The notes: generated from the letters alone by a model not told the origin. DNA of 64,000 bases from Sphingobacterium cavernae (GCF_008520265.1 NZ_VIQM01000013.1:19944-83943), one strand, 5' to 3'. Positions 38,322 to 48,058 are shown, counted from the stretch's first letter. Made by a program: numbers and translations.

Positions 38322-38419
38322 TAAGCACTTTTATGCTGACAAGTAGAGAAATTTATCGTAAGATGTATCTTAATTATTGAAACATTGTAGTATATTTAAA
38401 TACAAAAATTACTTCAATT

Positions 38420-38827
38420 ATGGCTGATTCATCGGTACACACACAAAATAAAGGTTCAAAAATGAAATCATTCTTAGGTTGGTTAGTTTTAGTAGCATTT
38501 TTAGTCGTTGGAGGCATCGTATATTGGAAATACTATTTTGTCTTTGGCGAAGGCGTTAAATCAGGATATTTAAACTACGCAGTAAAAAAGGGAAATCTCT
38601 TTAAAACTTATGAAGGCAAACTTATCCAAGAAGGCTTCGGTGGAAGCCGTACGGGTGTAGTCACTAGTAATGAGTTTGTATTTTCTGTAGAAAGCGATTC
38701 TATCTACAGTATATTAGAAAGTAATAGCGGTAAATTCTTCGATCTTCATTATAAAGAGTACAAAGGAGCATTGCCATGGCGTGGTAATACGGTATACGTC
38801 GTTGATAAAATAGTTCAAATGAAGTAA
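38420..38827 (+). CDS. Small single-pass membrane protein of unknown function
   Basis: 135 residues with one strong transmembrane segment (about 18-36: FLGWLVLVAFLVVGGIVYW), then a soluble domain with LNYAVKKGNLFKTYEGKLIQEGFGG and ending LPWRGNTVYVVDKIVQMK. A similar conserved hypothetical protein occurs across Bacteroidota, sometimes misnamed 6-phosphogluconate dehydrogenase. There is no dehydrogenase fold here. Function unknown. Confidence 0.8.
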   Translation: MADSSVHTQNKGSKMKSFLGWLVLVAFLVVGGIVYWKYYFVFGEGVKSGYLNYAVKKGNLFKTYEGKLIQEGFGGSRTGVVTSNEFVFSVESDSIYSILESNSGKFFDLHYKEYKGALPWRGNTVYVVDKIVQMK

Positions 38828-38843
38828 CTTATTTCTACGTTAA

Positions 38844-40142
38844 ATGATTCAACCTAAATCATTTATATTAAGCGCGTTATTTCTATTATGTAGCTTAAAT
38901 ATTTTTGCGCAAAAGCCAAAGAAGAAACAAGATGATAATCGAACTGTTAAAAACACTTTAATCTATGACAATATAAATTATTGCTCATACATAAAAAGTG
39001 TACAGTTGAATCATGTCGATAAAGAAGCTGTATTTCCTATAATTAATTTACAAAATCAAGAATTTTTAAAGATTTCATTTGACGATTTGCGTGCGGATAA
39101 CCGTGCTTTATACTATAGTGTAGAGCACTGCAATGCTGATTGGTCTCCGAGTCGATTACCGCTATTAGATGCTTTGATTGGGTATGAAGAAGATAGAATA
39201 TTTGAGATTCAATCATCAAAAAACACATTAACACCTTATACGCATTATTCTTTTGTATTTCCAAATGAAAACAGTAGACCTAAAGTTGCTGGCAATTTTT
39301 TATTGAAAGTTTACGAAGATGCGGACAAAGCTAGATTGCTTTTCAGTAGGAGGGTTTATGTTTTAAACGCTTCTGTAAATTTGGATGTAGAAATTCTACC
39401 CTCTCCCATTTCTTCTCAAAAATCAAAAAATCAAAAGTTAAATATTACAGTAAATTCGCAACAAGAAATTATTAATCCAGCTGTAAATATGCAAATCCAT
39501 GCTTTCCAAAATCAGCGTATTGATAACTATAAGATTCTTAAAGATATTTCTCAAATTAGCCCTCAAAAAATCACATACAATCAACCTTCTACTCTAGATT
39601 TTAAAGGGAATAATGAATTTAGAACGCTGGATTTACGAAGTATGCGAAGTACCTCATCAGCAATCCAGAATATAATACGCGACACCGTCATCAACGTACA
39701 ATTGTATAATGACGATAAAGTATCTAACGAAAAATATGAATTTAAACCAGATGAAAACGGTCGGTTTTTCATCCGAAATATAGACTTCGATAATGCTGAA
39801 CTAGAAAGTGAATACATTTCTGCACATTTTTCGCTAAAAGATTCTGCAAATATTAAAGGAGATATTTACCTTGTGGGTGCATTTAATAATTTCAATACCA
39901 CTATTGAAAATAAACTCAAGTATAATTCAGAAAGTGGTGAATGGGAAACTAAGCATTTGTTAAAACAAGGCATTTATAATTATGAATACATCCGAAAAAA
40001 CGGAACTGAGATAAATACAGATTTGTACGCAGGATCATTTTTTGAAACAGAAAATGAATACCAAATACTGGTATATTATCGAAAACCAGGCACATATTGG
40101 GATGAAATAATAGGATTTAAAAATATAAATACGATTAAATAA
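38844..40142 (+). CDS. DUF5103 secreted protein
   Basis: 432 residues with a signal peptide (MIQPKSFILSALFLLCSLNIFAQ). Residues about 40-150 form the DUF5103 beta-rich domain (SYIKSVQLN, CNADWSPSRL, NFLLKVYED). The C-terminal part (about 325-425, GDIYLVGAFNNFNTTIENKLKYN ... YNYEYI) looks like an early-set/CBM48-like immunoglobulin fold. Widely conserved in Bacteroidota, found in gliding and non-gliding species. Role unknown, exported. Confidence 0.85.
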   Translation: MIQPKSFILSALFLLCSLNIFAQKPKKKQDDNRTVKNTLIYDNINYCSYIKSVQLNHVDKEAVFPIINLQNQEFLKISFDDLRADNRALYYSVEHCNADWSPSRLPLLDALIGYEEDRIFEIQSSKNTLTPYTHYSFVFPNENSRPKVAGNFLLKVYEDADKARLLFSRRVYVLNASVNLDVEILPSPISSQKSKNQKLNITVNSQQEIINPAVNMQIHAFQNQRIDNYKILKDISQISPQKITYNQPSTLDFKGNNEFRTLDLRSMRSTSSAIQNIIRDTVINVQLYNDDKVSNEKYEFKPDENGRFFIRNIDFDNAELESEYISAHFSLKDSANIKGDIYLVGAFNNFNTTIENKLKYNSESGEWETKHLLKQGIYNYEYIRKNGTEINTDLYAGSFFETENEYQILVYYRKPGTYWDEIIGFKNINTIK

Positions 40143-40153
40143 TAACATTTACG

Positions 40154-41584
40154 GTGGAGGAAAACAAAGAAAATCAATTAAAAAGAGGATTAAGCAACAG
40201 GCACATCCAATTAATCGCTATTGGGGGTGCAGTCGGTACAGGATTGTTTTTAGGAATTGGTAAGGCCGCTATACTAGCTGGACCATCCGTGATACTTGGG
40301 TATGCTATTGCAGGTATTTTTGCTTTCTTTATTTTAAGACAATTGGGCGAAATGGTTGTTGATGAACCTGTGTCCGGTAGCTTCTCCTATTTCGCTAACA
40401 AGTATTGGGGACCATTTGCAGGTTTTGCTTCGGGATGGAATTATTGGATTCTTTACATATTAGTAAGTATGGCCGAATTGACTGCTATTGGTGTATACGT
40501 GCAGTTTTGGTGGCCTGAAATACCACTTTGGGCATCCAGTCTTTTCTTTTTTGTTGTCATCAACGCATTGAATCTAACTTCTGTAAAGGTTTATGGCGAA
40601 ACAGAATTCTGGTTTTCCATCATCAAAGTAACGGCAATCATTGCGATGATTATCTTTGGTGCCTATTTATTGATATCTGGCGCTGAAGGCGAACACGCCA
40701 CAGTTCAAAATTTAGTGAATGATGGAGGCTTCTTTCCAAAAGGTTGGTTTGAACAAAATGCTGATGGATCCTATCAAGGTCTTTTAGCCGCTTTAGTAAT
40801 AATTATGTTTTCTTTTGGCGGACTTGAATTAGTCGGCATCACAGCAGCAGAAGCTGAAAACCCAGAGAAAAATATCCCTAAAGCGACGAATCAAGTACTT
40901 ATTCGTATTTTAATTTTCTACGTTGGTGCATTGTTCATTTTGTTTTCATTGATGCCTTGGCGATCTATTACGGCAAATACAAGTCCTTTTGTAGAAGTAT
41001 TTGATATATTGAATGACAAGCATTTTACACTATTAGGAAAGACATACGATTTCATGAGTTTCATTGCTAATGTTCTTAACATAATAGTATTAACAGCGGC
41101 TTTGTCCGTATACAATAGTTGTGTATATAGCAATTCAAGAATGCTCTATGGATTAGCAGAACAAGGAAATGCGCCTAAATTTTTGAAAAAACTCAACAAA
41201 AATCATGCGCCAATCACGGCATTAATGGTGTCAGCTGCTTTGGTAGGTATATGTATCATCATTAATAAAATTATGCCCGAAGAGGCACTTGGTATTCTAA
41301 TGTCTTTGGTAGTTTCGTCGCTGGTGATCAATTGGATTATGATTTGTTGGACACATTTGCATTTTAAAAAACAGAAAAGCAAAGCAAATGAAAAAACGAA
41401 ATTCCCAAGTTTGTTCTACCCAATAAGTAATTATTTGACATTGATATTCTTATTCGGTGTATTAGGATTAATGTGGTTGACCGATTTAAAGATTTCAGTA
41501 GAATTAATACCAGTTTGGTTGTTATTACTCTATATAAGTTATCGACTTGTTAAAGCAAATAAAGAAAAGAAGAAGTTAGGATAA
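40154..41584 (+). CDS. Amino acid permease (APC superfamily, AAT family)
   Basis: 476-residue inner-membrane transporter with 12 predicted helices. The N-terminal signature RGLSNRHIQLIAIGGAVGTGLFLG is that of the AAT group (ProY, CycA, AnsP-type), followed by SFSYFANKYWGPFAGFASGWNYW and ELVGITAAEAENPEKNIPKA. It begins with GTG (40154) 11 bases after the DUF5103 stop. Substrate probably a neutral or aromatic amino acid; not determinable. Confidence 0.92.
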   Translation: MEENKENQLKRGLSNRHIQLIAIGGAVGTGLFLGIGKAAILAGPSVILGYAIAGIFAFFILRQLGEMVVDEPVSGSFSYFANKYWGPFAGFASGWNYWILYILVSMAELTAIGVYVQFWWPEIPLWASSLFFFVVINALNLTSVKVYGETEFWFSIIKVTAIIAMIIFGAYLLISGAEGEHATVQNLVNDGGFFPKGWFEQNADGSYQGLLAALVIIMFSFGGLELVGITAAEAENPEKNIPKATNQVLIRILIFYVGALFILFSLMPWRSITANTSPFVEVFDILNDKHFTLLGKTYDFMSFIANVLNIIVLTAALSVYNSCVYSNSRMLYGLAEQGNAPKFLKKLNKNHAPITALMVSAALVGICIIINKIMPEEALGILMSLVVSSLVINWIMICWTHLHFKKQKSKANEKTKFPSLFYPISNYLTLIFLFGVLGLMWLTDLKISVELIPVWLLLLYISYRLVKANKEKKKLG

Positions 41585-41587
41585 AAC

Positions 41588-41624
41588 AATAACGCTCGGA
41601 AATTCCGAGCGTTTATTGTTTTTA
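41588..41624. terminator. Bidirectional terminator between the permease and trxB
   Basis: CGCTCGGA (41593-41600) pairs with TCCGAGCG (41604-41611), with AACAATAA / TTTATTGTT flanks that extend the stem, followed by TTTT on the plus strand. Confidence 0.85.
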
Positions 41625-41638
41625 AAAGCCGTAGAAGA

Positions 41639-42598
41639 TTAGTGATCTCCTTTTGCTGCTAAGTATCTTTCAGCTTCTAATGCAGCCATACAACCTGTCC
41701 CTGCTGCTGTAATAGCTTGACGATATACATTATCTTGCACATCACCACAAGCAAATACACCAGGGATATTTGTAGCTGTAACATTTGGCTGTGTAATTAA
41801 ATAGCCTGTTTCGTCCATATCCAAAATACCTTGGAATAACTCTGTGTTAGGTTTATGACCAATAGCTACGAAGAAACCTGTTACATCTAAGTCTTGAGTT
41901 TCATTCGTTTTATTATTTTTCACACGTACACCTGTTACGACCTGACCATCACCTAGAATCTCTTCCGCTTCACTGTTGTACAATACTTCAATATTTTGTG
42001 TATTCATCACGCGGTGATACATCGCTTTTGAAGCTCTGAATTCATCACGACGAACCAACATATAGACTTTATTACACAATTTCGCTAAATATGTTGCCTC
42101 TTCTGCTGCCGTATCTCCTGCCCCAACTATCGCTACATCTTGGCCTTTGTAGAAGAATCCATCACATACAGCACAAGCAGACACACCAAAACCGTTATAT
42201 TTTTGCTCTGATTCCAAGCCCAACCATTTAGCTGTCGCGCCAGTGGAAATGATAACAGTATCCGCAGATATCACGGTTTTACCGTCAATTTCTACATAGT
42301 GAATTCCACCATCTTGTGAAAAATCAACTTTCGTAGCATAACCAAAACGTACTTGTGTACCAAAACGCTCAGCTTGATTTTTCAAATCTTCCATCATTTC
42401 TGGTCCTGTAATGCCATTTGGATAGCCTGGGAAATTATCTACTTCAGTAGTTTGTGTCAACTGACCACCAGGAACGATTCCAGTATATACTATAGGTTTC
42501 AAATCAGCACGAGCTGCATAAATAGCCGCAGTATATCCTGCAGGTCCAGACCCAATGATCAAACAATTAACATGTTCTGATACTTGCTCTTTATTCAT
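41639..42598 (-). CDS. trxB: Thioredoxin-disulfide reductase
   Basis: 319 residues, FAD/NADPH flavoprotein that reduces thioredoxin. FAD-binding LIIGSGPAGYTAAIYAARA, redox-active C142-A-V-C145 in VSACAVCDGFFY, NADPH-binding GAGDTAAEEA, and the C-terminal GVFACGDV. Start at MNKEQVSE. Gap to the DnaQ-like gene is 13 bases. Confidence 0.97.
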   Translation of the reverse strand: MNKEQVSEHVNCLIIGSGPAGYTAAIYAARADLKPIVYTGIVPGGQLTQTTEVDNFPGYPNGITGPEMMEDLKNQAERFGTQVRFGYATKVDFSQDGGIHYVEIDGKTVISADTVIISTGATAKWLGLESEQKYNGFGVSACAVCDGFFYKGQDVAIVGAGDTAAEEATYLAKLCNKVYMLVRRDEFRASKAMYHRVMNTQNIEVLYNSEAEEILGDGQVVTGVRVKNNKTNETQDLDVTGFFVAIGHKPNTELFQGILDMDETGYLITQPNVTATNIPGVFACGDVQDNVYRQAITAAGTGCMAALEAERYLAAKGDH

Positions 42599-42611
42599 TA
42601 TATGTTAAGAT

Positions 42612-43547
42612 TTATTTTTTACCGAATTTACTTTGCAGACTCGCCAACATATCATTTGTGATAGGTTTAGCAGGTTCCGCTACTTTAGGCTTTTGTACAT
42701 CAGTTTTCGCTGCTTTGTCAGCAGGTTGCTTCTGTGCATTTTTCTCATTTTTGTAGGCATTCCAGTGTTTCTCCAAAATGCGTTTTGTATACAAAGGAAA
42801 ATCACCATTTTGCATCCAAGCGTAATAACTTGGCTCTGCGTCGAACACATCTGTTAATCTTCTACCCTTATGCTTACCAAAATTGATACATACCTCATCT
42901 TGCTCGTCGTAAACAAAACGTCCAGCAAAATCAACAGGCTTTGTAAGATTTGTAAACTTGTGTAAGGCTTCCACATCATTCACAACTGGATAAGACACAG
43001 CACCATGCTTGTCTGTAAAACTTTCGTTTTCGTATTTTGTCAATTGTGCCTTTAGTACTTCGTAAGTCGCACGTACATCATCCTCTGCTTGGTGTGCATT
43101 CTCCAAAGATTTACCACAATAGAATTTGTATGCCGCTTTCAATGTACGTTGCTCCATCTGATGGAATATATTTTGTACATCTACAAAAGAACGACCATCC
43201 AAAGTAAAATCAACACCCGCTTTTAGAAATTCTTCCATTAGCATGGGAACATCAAATTTGTTGGAATTGTATCCTGCTAAATCAGAATTGCCAATGAAAT
43301 CTGCTATTTCCTGTGCTAAATCTTTAAATGTAGGTGCATCTTTGATGTCTTCATCATAGATCCCATGAAACATTGACGATTCCACTGGTATTGGCATCAG
43401 AGGATTTACTCTACGCGTGTATACTTCTTCTGAATTGTCAACATTTACTTTTAGTATTGAAATCTCAACAATTCTATCGGATGCAATATTTACACCAGTT
43501 GTTTCTAAATCAAAAAAAGCTAATGGACGTTTTAATTTTAGTTCCAT
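42612..43547 (-). CDS. DnaQ-like 3'-5' exonuclease
   Basis: 311 residues. DEDDh exonuclease domain (about 8-180): ExoI motif FFDLETTGV with D-x-E, ExoII NSNKFDVPML, ExoIII HQAEDDVRATYE. A DUF3820-type region follows (about 225-260: CINFGKHKGRRLTDVFDAEPSYYAWMQ), then a charged Lys/Ala tail. A repair or proofreading-type exonuclease, not the Pol III epsilon subunit proper. It shares an operon with trxB. Confidence 0.9.
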   Translation of the reverse strand: MELKLKRPLAFFDLETTGVNIASDRIVEISILKVNVDNSEEVYTRRVNPLMPIPVESSMFHGIYDEDIKDAPTFKDLAQEIADFIGNSDLAGYNSNKFDVPMLMEEFLKAGVDFTLDGRSFVDVQNIFHQMEQRTLKAAYKFYCGKSLENAHQAEDDVRATYEVLKAQLTKYENESFTDKHGAVSYPVVNDVEALHKFTNLTKPVDFAGRFVYDEQDEVCINFGKHKGRRLTDVFDAEPSYYAWMQNGDFPLYTKRILEKHWNAYKNEKNAQKQPADKAAKTDVQKPKVAEPAKPITNDMLASLQSKFGKK

Positions 43548-43694
43548 GAATCTATATTTATATTTTTACCCATAAGGGTAAAATAATTAAGGACAAAAAT
43601 AAACAATTGCTAGCGTCGCATCATCTAAATTTTGTCACAACTCTACATTTAAAATATTTTCAACAAAAGACTGACTTTAACCAAAAATCAAAGC

Positions 43695-44552
43695 CTAATC
43701 TTCTTTATTATAATTCCAAGTACGTAATTTTTCTTGCAGGATGCGCGATATTTTATTGAAATAACGCTTCTGTTTATACCCCATTACCCATTGAATTCCC
43801 TGAACAGCATTCGTACAAAATAGCTCATCTGCTTTTTTCATAATTTCCGGACTAATTTGTGCTTCGACAACGGGTATACCTTCATCTTCTGCCATATCCA
43901 TCACAACACGACGCATAACACCATCAATACAACCTTGATTTAAAGCTGGTGTGTATAATACTTTATCGTAATACACAAAGATATTAGAGGTCAACGCTTC
44001 ACATAAGAATCCTTCTTGATTCAAGATAAAGACGTCATCGTAATCAAATTTCTTTTTAAAATTCCCTGCCAAAACGTAAATCAATGAATTATTTGACTTT
44101 AGCTCTGACAAATCACTATAAGGCTTTTTGATTTCCGAATATAAATCAACAATAAGACCAACCTTTTTATCCCTAACCTGAATATCTACTTTTTGCACTT
44201 GCAAAATATAAGCTGGCTTATTTGTCGCTGGTGAATAAATTCCTCCGCCATCTCGATATACAATCAATCTCACGCGTACACGTTGGCCTACCATATTATT
44301 TTTTCGAATCAATTCATCAGTAATTTTTTTGATGAAATATTCGTCAAACATCGCCGATTGCTCCAATTGAATCTTCTTCATACTGCGTTGCAATCGCTCG
44401 ATATGTAAATGCAAAAACCTTATTTCCCCACCTTGATAGAGCATGGTTTCGAAAATACCATCTCCATATCGCAAACCTCTATTTTCAACAGTCAATATTT
44501 TTGCATCTTCTGCAACTATTTCTCCATTAAAATTTATATAATATATCGGCAT
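43695..44552 (-). CDS. Class IV aminotransferase
   Basis: 285-residue PLP fold-type IV enzyme: NRGLRYGDGIFETMLYQG near the start, SNNSLIYVLAG around the middle, LTSNIFVYYDKVLYTPALNQGCIDGVMRRVV. The family includes 4-amino-4-deoxychorismate lyase (PabC) and branched-chain aminotransferases. The length and motif set fit PabC at least as well as IlvE. Not decidable from sequence alone. Confidence 0.86.
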   Translation of the reverse strand: MPIYYINFNGEIVAEDAKILTVENRGLRYGDGIFETMLYQGGEIRFLHLHIERLQRSMKKIQLEQSAMFDEYFIKKITDELIRKNNMVGQRVRVRLIVYRDGGGIYSPATNKPAYILQVQKVDIQVRDKKVGLIVDLYSEIKKPYSDLSELKSNNSLIYVLAGNFKKKFDYDDVFILNQEGFLCEALTSNIFVYYDKVLYTPALNQGCIDGVMRRVVMDMAEDEGIPVVEAQISPEIMKKADELFCTNAVQGIQWVMGYKQKRYFNKISRILQEKLRTWNYNKED

Positions 44553-44565
44553 AAACTCTTTTCAA

Positions 44566-45600
44566 TTAACTATTAATTTGCGCTGCATACGCTCTCCACT
44601 TTTCTAACACCTGTTGCATATCTTGTGGCATCGGAACTTCAAAATCCATTCTTTGCTTACTTACAGGATGTTCAAAACCCAATAATCTAGCATGAAGTGC
44701 TTGTCGAGGTAATATATCAAAACAATTGTCTACAAACTGCTTATATTTAGTAAATGCTGTTCCTTTCAAAATTTTGTCTCCACCGTACGTACTATCCGAA
44801 AATAACGGATGCCCAATAGATTTCATATGCGCACGAATCTGATGCGTTCTTCCAGTCTCCAATTGACATTCGATCAGCGTCACAAAGCCCAAACGTTCTA
44901 AAACACGGTAATGCGTTACCGACCATTTGCCTTTTTCGGGATCTTCATGCATAGACATTATTCGTCTATCTTTCAAATCACGCCCAATATAACCACTCAC
45001 CATGCCATCCTCAGCAATATCTCCCCAAGCTAACGCAATATAGCGACGATTGATTGTATGCTCAAAGAATTGCTTTGCTAAAAAAGTCATCGCCCATTCA
45101 TTCTTCGCTATAATCAATAAGCCAGAAGTATCTTTATCAATACGATGTACTAAGCCAGGACGTCCTGTATTGCCTGGTAATGTAGGCAATTGATTTAAGT
45201 GATATGTTAATGCGTTTACTAAAGTTCCTGTATAATTATTAAATCCTGGGTGAACAACCATTCCCGCCTCTTTATTAACCAACAATACATCATCATCTTC
45301 GTAAATGATATCGAGCGGTATATTCTCTGGGTACACTTCGTTATCGCGCGGAGGATCTGGTAAAACCATTGAAATAACATCAAACGGTTTTACTTTGTAA
45401 CTTGCTTTGATAGGTTTATCGTTCACACGTACGGACCCAGCATCGATAGCATTTTGAATACGATTACGCGAGGTATTCTCTACTCTATTCATCAAGAATT
45501 TGTCTACACGTATTAAAGTGACTCCTTTTTCAGCCACAATTCGTACATGTTCAAATAATTCCTGTTCCTCTTGTTCGATTAATTCCAAATCTTCAGACAT
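44566..45600 (-). CDS. RluA/RluD-family pseudouridine synthase
   Basis: 344 residues. N-terminal S4 RNA-binding domain (about 25-85: VDKFLMNRVENTSRNRIQNAIDAGSVRVND), catalytic Asp in GLVHRIDKDTSGLL, and GRTHQIRAHM. RluD modifies 23S rRNA helix 69, RluC/RluA other sites. The S4 domain favours RluD or RluC. Thirteen bases before the aminotransferase. Confidence 0.92.
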   Translation of the reverse strand: MSEDLELIEQEEQELFEHVRIVAEKGVTLIRVDKFLMNRVENTSRNRIQNAIDAGSVRVNDKPIKASYKVKPFDVISMVLPDPPRDNEVYPENIPLDIIYEDDDVLLVNKEAGMVVHPGFNNYTGTLVNALTYHLNQLPTLPGNTGRPGLVHRIDKDTSGLLIIAKNEWAMTFLAKQFFEHTINRRYIALAWGDIAEDGMVSGYIGRDLKDRRIMSMHEDPEKGKWSVTHYRVLERLGFVTLIECQLETGRTHQIRAHMKSIGHPLFSDSTYGGDKILKGTAFTKYKQFVDNCFDILPRQALHARLLGFEHPVSKQRMDFEVPMPQDMQQVLEKWRAYAAQINS

Positions 45601-45722
45601 GGTACAAAAGTACAGGAAATAAGCCGAAATCTATTAACTTTGGAGTGTTCTGGTATTAAAATCACTGATTATTCAATGATTATTTTTTAGGAACTTAAAC
45701 TCAAGATTACAATTAATATTAC

Positions 45723-46595
45723 ATGCAAATTTACAGCCCTGAACAAAAGGTAAATCATCCACTCTACGAAAGCAAAAAAGTGCACGTATATCTTAAAAGA
45801 GATGATATGATTCATCCTTTTATTTCTGGGAATAAATGGCGAAAACTTAAATACAACCTACAAAAAGCACAACAAAAAAATAAGAGTACACTAGTTACAT
45901 TTGGAGGAGCTTGGTCTAATCATCTTTTAGCTACCGCGTCCGCAGGAGCTACTTTTCAATTTAAAACTATTGGTTTTGTACGCGGGGAAGAAATTAGTAA
46001 TCCTGTGCTGAATATGTGCAAATTGTTTGGGATGCAATTGCGGTTTGTATCTCGCGAAGAGTATAAAGATAAATTTCAGATTTTTGAGCAATTGGAGAAT
46101 AAAGATGAATACTTTTTTATTGACGAAGGTGGCGCAAGTCTAGAAGCAACTTATGGTTGCAAAGAATTAATTGATGAATTAAAAAATCAATACGATCACA
46201 TATTCTGTGCCGCTGGAACGGGAACTACCGCTGCTGGCATTGCACAGGGAATTTCAGACTGTAATTTAAATACACAATTACATGTCATTCCAGTTTTAAA
46301 AAACGGTGGTTTTATTTTTGATGAAATGCTAAAATATAATACCCCTATTGAACAAGTACAATTACATTTAGATTATCACTTTGGTGGATACGCCAAAGTA
46401 AAACCCGAGCTAATAGCATTTGTTAAAGATTACGTGCAAGTTACTGGTATCATGATAGAACCAACTTATACAGGCAAATCTATGTATGCACTTCAAGATT
46501 TAATAGAAAAAGATTATTTTCCAAAAGGAAGTAGAATTCTATTTATACATACAGGAGGCTTAACTGGCTTATTAGGGCAATTGGAAAAATTCTAA
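45723..46595 (+). CDS. ACC deaminase / D-cysteine desulfhydrase-like PLP enzyme
   Basis: 290-residue tryptophan-synthase-beta-fold enzyme. The PLP lysine is Lys38 in FISGNKWRKLKYN. The FGGAWSNHLLATASAGA motif and the C-terminal LFIHTGGLTGLLGQ are typical. True ACC deaminases have a longer N-terminal region; here D-cysteine desulfhydrase activity is the more likely. Lies beside a TnpA remnant that starts right after its stop. Confidence 0.88.
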   Translation: MQIYSPEQKVNHPLYESKKVHVYLKRDDMIHPFISGNKWRKLKYNLQKAQQKNKSTLVTFGGAWSNHLLATASAGATFQFKTIGFVRGEEISNPVLNMCKLFGMQLRFVSREEYKDKFQIFEQLENKDEYFFIDEGGASLEATYGCKELIDELKNQYDHIFCAAGTGTTAAGIAQGISDCNLNTQLHVIPVLKNGGFIFDEMLKYNTPIEQVQLHLDYHFGGYAKVKPELIAFVKDYVQVTGIMIEPTYTGKSMYALQDLIEKDYFPKGSRILFIHTGGLTGLLGQLEKF

Positions 46596-46596
46596 T

Positions 46597-46900
46597 TCAG
46601 ATTTTGAAATTGAAGTGTTTGAATCTGATTTAGAACACATCCATTTTCTTATTCGTTATATCCCTCGTGTTTCAATTACTTCTATTGTTCGCAAGTTAAA
46701 ACAAGAATCTACTTATTACATTTCGCGTTCACCACACAGGTCATTCTTATTTAAACATTTTTGGAAAGAACATACTTTCTGGTCTGATGATTATTTTGTT
46801 TGTTCAATAGGTGAAGCATTTCCTGATACTATTCCTGAGTATATTCTCAATCAGGGTGAGTCGCTTACATCCCACAGGCTAAAGACCTGTGGGTTTTACG
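46597..46900 (+). pseudogene. IS200/IS605 TnpA (Y1 transposase) remnant with end hairpin
   Basis: About 85 residues of an IS200/IS605 TnpA: the HUH motif in ESDLEHIHFLIRYIPRVSI, LVRKLKQ-type helix, HFWKEHTFWSDDYFVCSIG, and the catalytic-Tyr helix PEYILNQGE. The first about 50-60 residues are missing and the fragment abuts the stop codon of the upstream gene, so no start is available. It is followed by an 8-bp hairpin CCCACAGG/CCTGTGGG (46871-46893), like those at IS200/IS605 ends. The open frame continues to 47031 without further homology. Confidence 0.85.
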
Positions 46901-47027
46901 CTCCGTTTTATAAATTAAAAGAAGAACCCAGAGAAAAAAGAACTATATTCTTTATGGGGCATATGTTCTTCTGTACTGCTATAATTCTTTTTGTTTTGAC
47001 AGTCATAAAGGACTTGAGTACAATAAA

Positions 47028-47483
47028 TTAAATTACACTCTTAATAAGCTGTTTGACACCATTAAACTCAAAGCTTTCACCAACAGCTTTGCCGACTAGC
47101 ACTTTTCCAATGGGCGAAGCCGTTGATATGCTAAATATTTTTTGGTCTTCAATTGAAATTTGTCCAATACTAACCGCTAAAAAATAAAATCCTTTATCTG
47201 TTTTAACTAAAGATCCTAATCCTACTTTTTTTACATCCAATTTCTGATTTTTGATTCGAGTCAAAATATCCAAATCTTGATTCAACACTTTTAGCTGCTG
47301 CTCATAACGATTCAAATCCTGTTGAATCATTTCACGACTTGTCTCATACTTATCACCCGCACTACTCTTTGTATCATCTTGTAAACTTTGATTTGCATCA
47401 TGGATACCCAGATTTACTTGTGCGATCTTTTGATTCACTATAGCGAAACACTCCTCTAAAATTCTATCTTTGCCCATACCCAA
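47028..47483 (-). CDS. GreA/GreB-like C-terminal domain protein
   Basis: 151 residues. The N-terminal part is a predicted helical coiled-coil (VNQKIAQVNLGIHDANQSL...LNQDLDIL), and the C-terminal part has the GreA/GreB-like fold ending ASPIGKVLVGKAVGESFEFNGVKQLI. It lacks the GreA N-terminal acidic pair, as in Gre-factor homologues of unknown role. Common in Bacteroidota, where it is often misnamed 3-oxoacyl-ACP synthase. A second start at 47477 (MGKDRIL) is also possible. Confidence 0.8.
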   Translation of the reverse strand: MGMGKDRILEECFAIVNQKIAQVNLGIHDANQSLQDDTKSSAGDKYETSREMIQQDLNRYEQQLKVLNQDLDILTRIKNQKLDVKKVGLGSLVKTDKGFYFLAVSIGQISIEDQKIFSISTASPIGKVLVGKAVGESFEFNGVKQLIKSVI

Positions 47484-47490
47484 AAATAAA

Positions 47491-47520
47491 TAAAGCGTCT
47501 ATCAATTGATAGACGCTTTA
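47491..47520 (-). terminator. Terminator (30-bp perfect palindrome)
   Basis: TAAAGCGTCTATCA and its complement form a perfect palindrome, followed on the minus strand by a T-rich run. It terminates the lipoprotein gene upstream. Confidence 0.85.
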
Positions 47521-47539
47521 CCAAAATGTATTTGTTTAA

Positions 47540-48058
47540 TTAGTTTCTTAAAGCTTCTTTAATATCTTTAGCTTTTTCTTTTGTTTTTTCTGCAGCATCT
47601 TTAGCCACAGCTTCAGTTTTGTTAGCAGCATCTTTAGCAGCGTCACCTACTTTGTTAGCTCCTTCTTCAATTTTATCACCTGCTTTGTCTGCTGCATCTT
47701 TAGTCGCATCAACGGCATTGTTGATACCATCTTTAGCTTTATCAGCAGCGTCTTTAATATCAGCTTTTGCTTTTTCCCAAGCCGTTTCAGCATCAGCTAA
47801 AGTTTTGCGAGCCGCTTCCTCAGCTTCTTTATCTCCTTTTGCAACAGCTGCATCTAATTCAGCTTTTGCTTTATTATAATCTTCTTCAGCTTGATGAGCT
47901 GCCGCATGAGTAGCGTCATCCAAATTTTCTAAAGAATGATCTAAATGCTCTCCAGCAGTAACTTCGCCATCCGCATTTTTATCTTTCGAAGGTGTACTAT
48001 TACATGCAGTAAATGTTAACGCTCCTGCCATAACAGCTAATAGTGCAATTTTTTTCAT
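47540..48058 (-). CDS. Alanine/lysine-rich helical lipoprotein
   Basis: 172 residues. Lipobox LTFTAC (Cys19). The mature part is almost wholly charged amphipathic helix rich in Ala, Lys, Asp and Glu, with repeats of the type KDAADKAKDGI, DATKDAADKAGDKI, DAAKDAANKTEAV, KDAAEKTKEKAK at about 11-residue spacing. The pattern resembles apolipoprotein/LEA-type repeats. It could bind membrane or peptidoglycan as a periplasmic spacer or stress protein. Function unknown. Confidence 0.8.
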   Translation of the reverse strand: MKKIALLAVMAGALTFTACNSTPSKDKNADGEVTAGEHLDHSLENLDDATHAAAHQAEEDYNKAKAELDAAVAKGDKEAEEAARKTLADAETAWEKAKADIKDAADKAKDGINNAVDATKDAADKAGDKIEEGANKVGDAAKDAANKTEAVAKDAAEKTKEKAKDIKEALRN

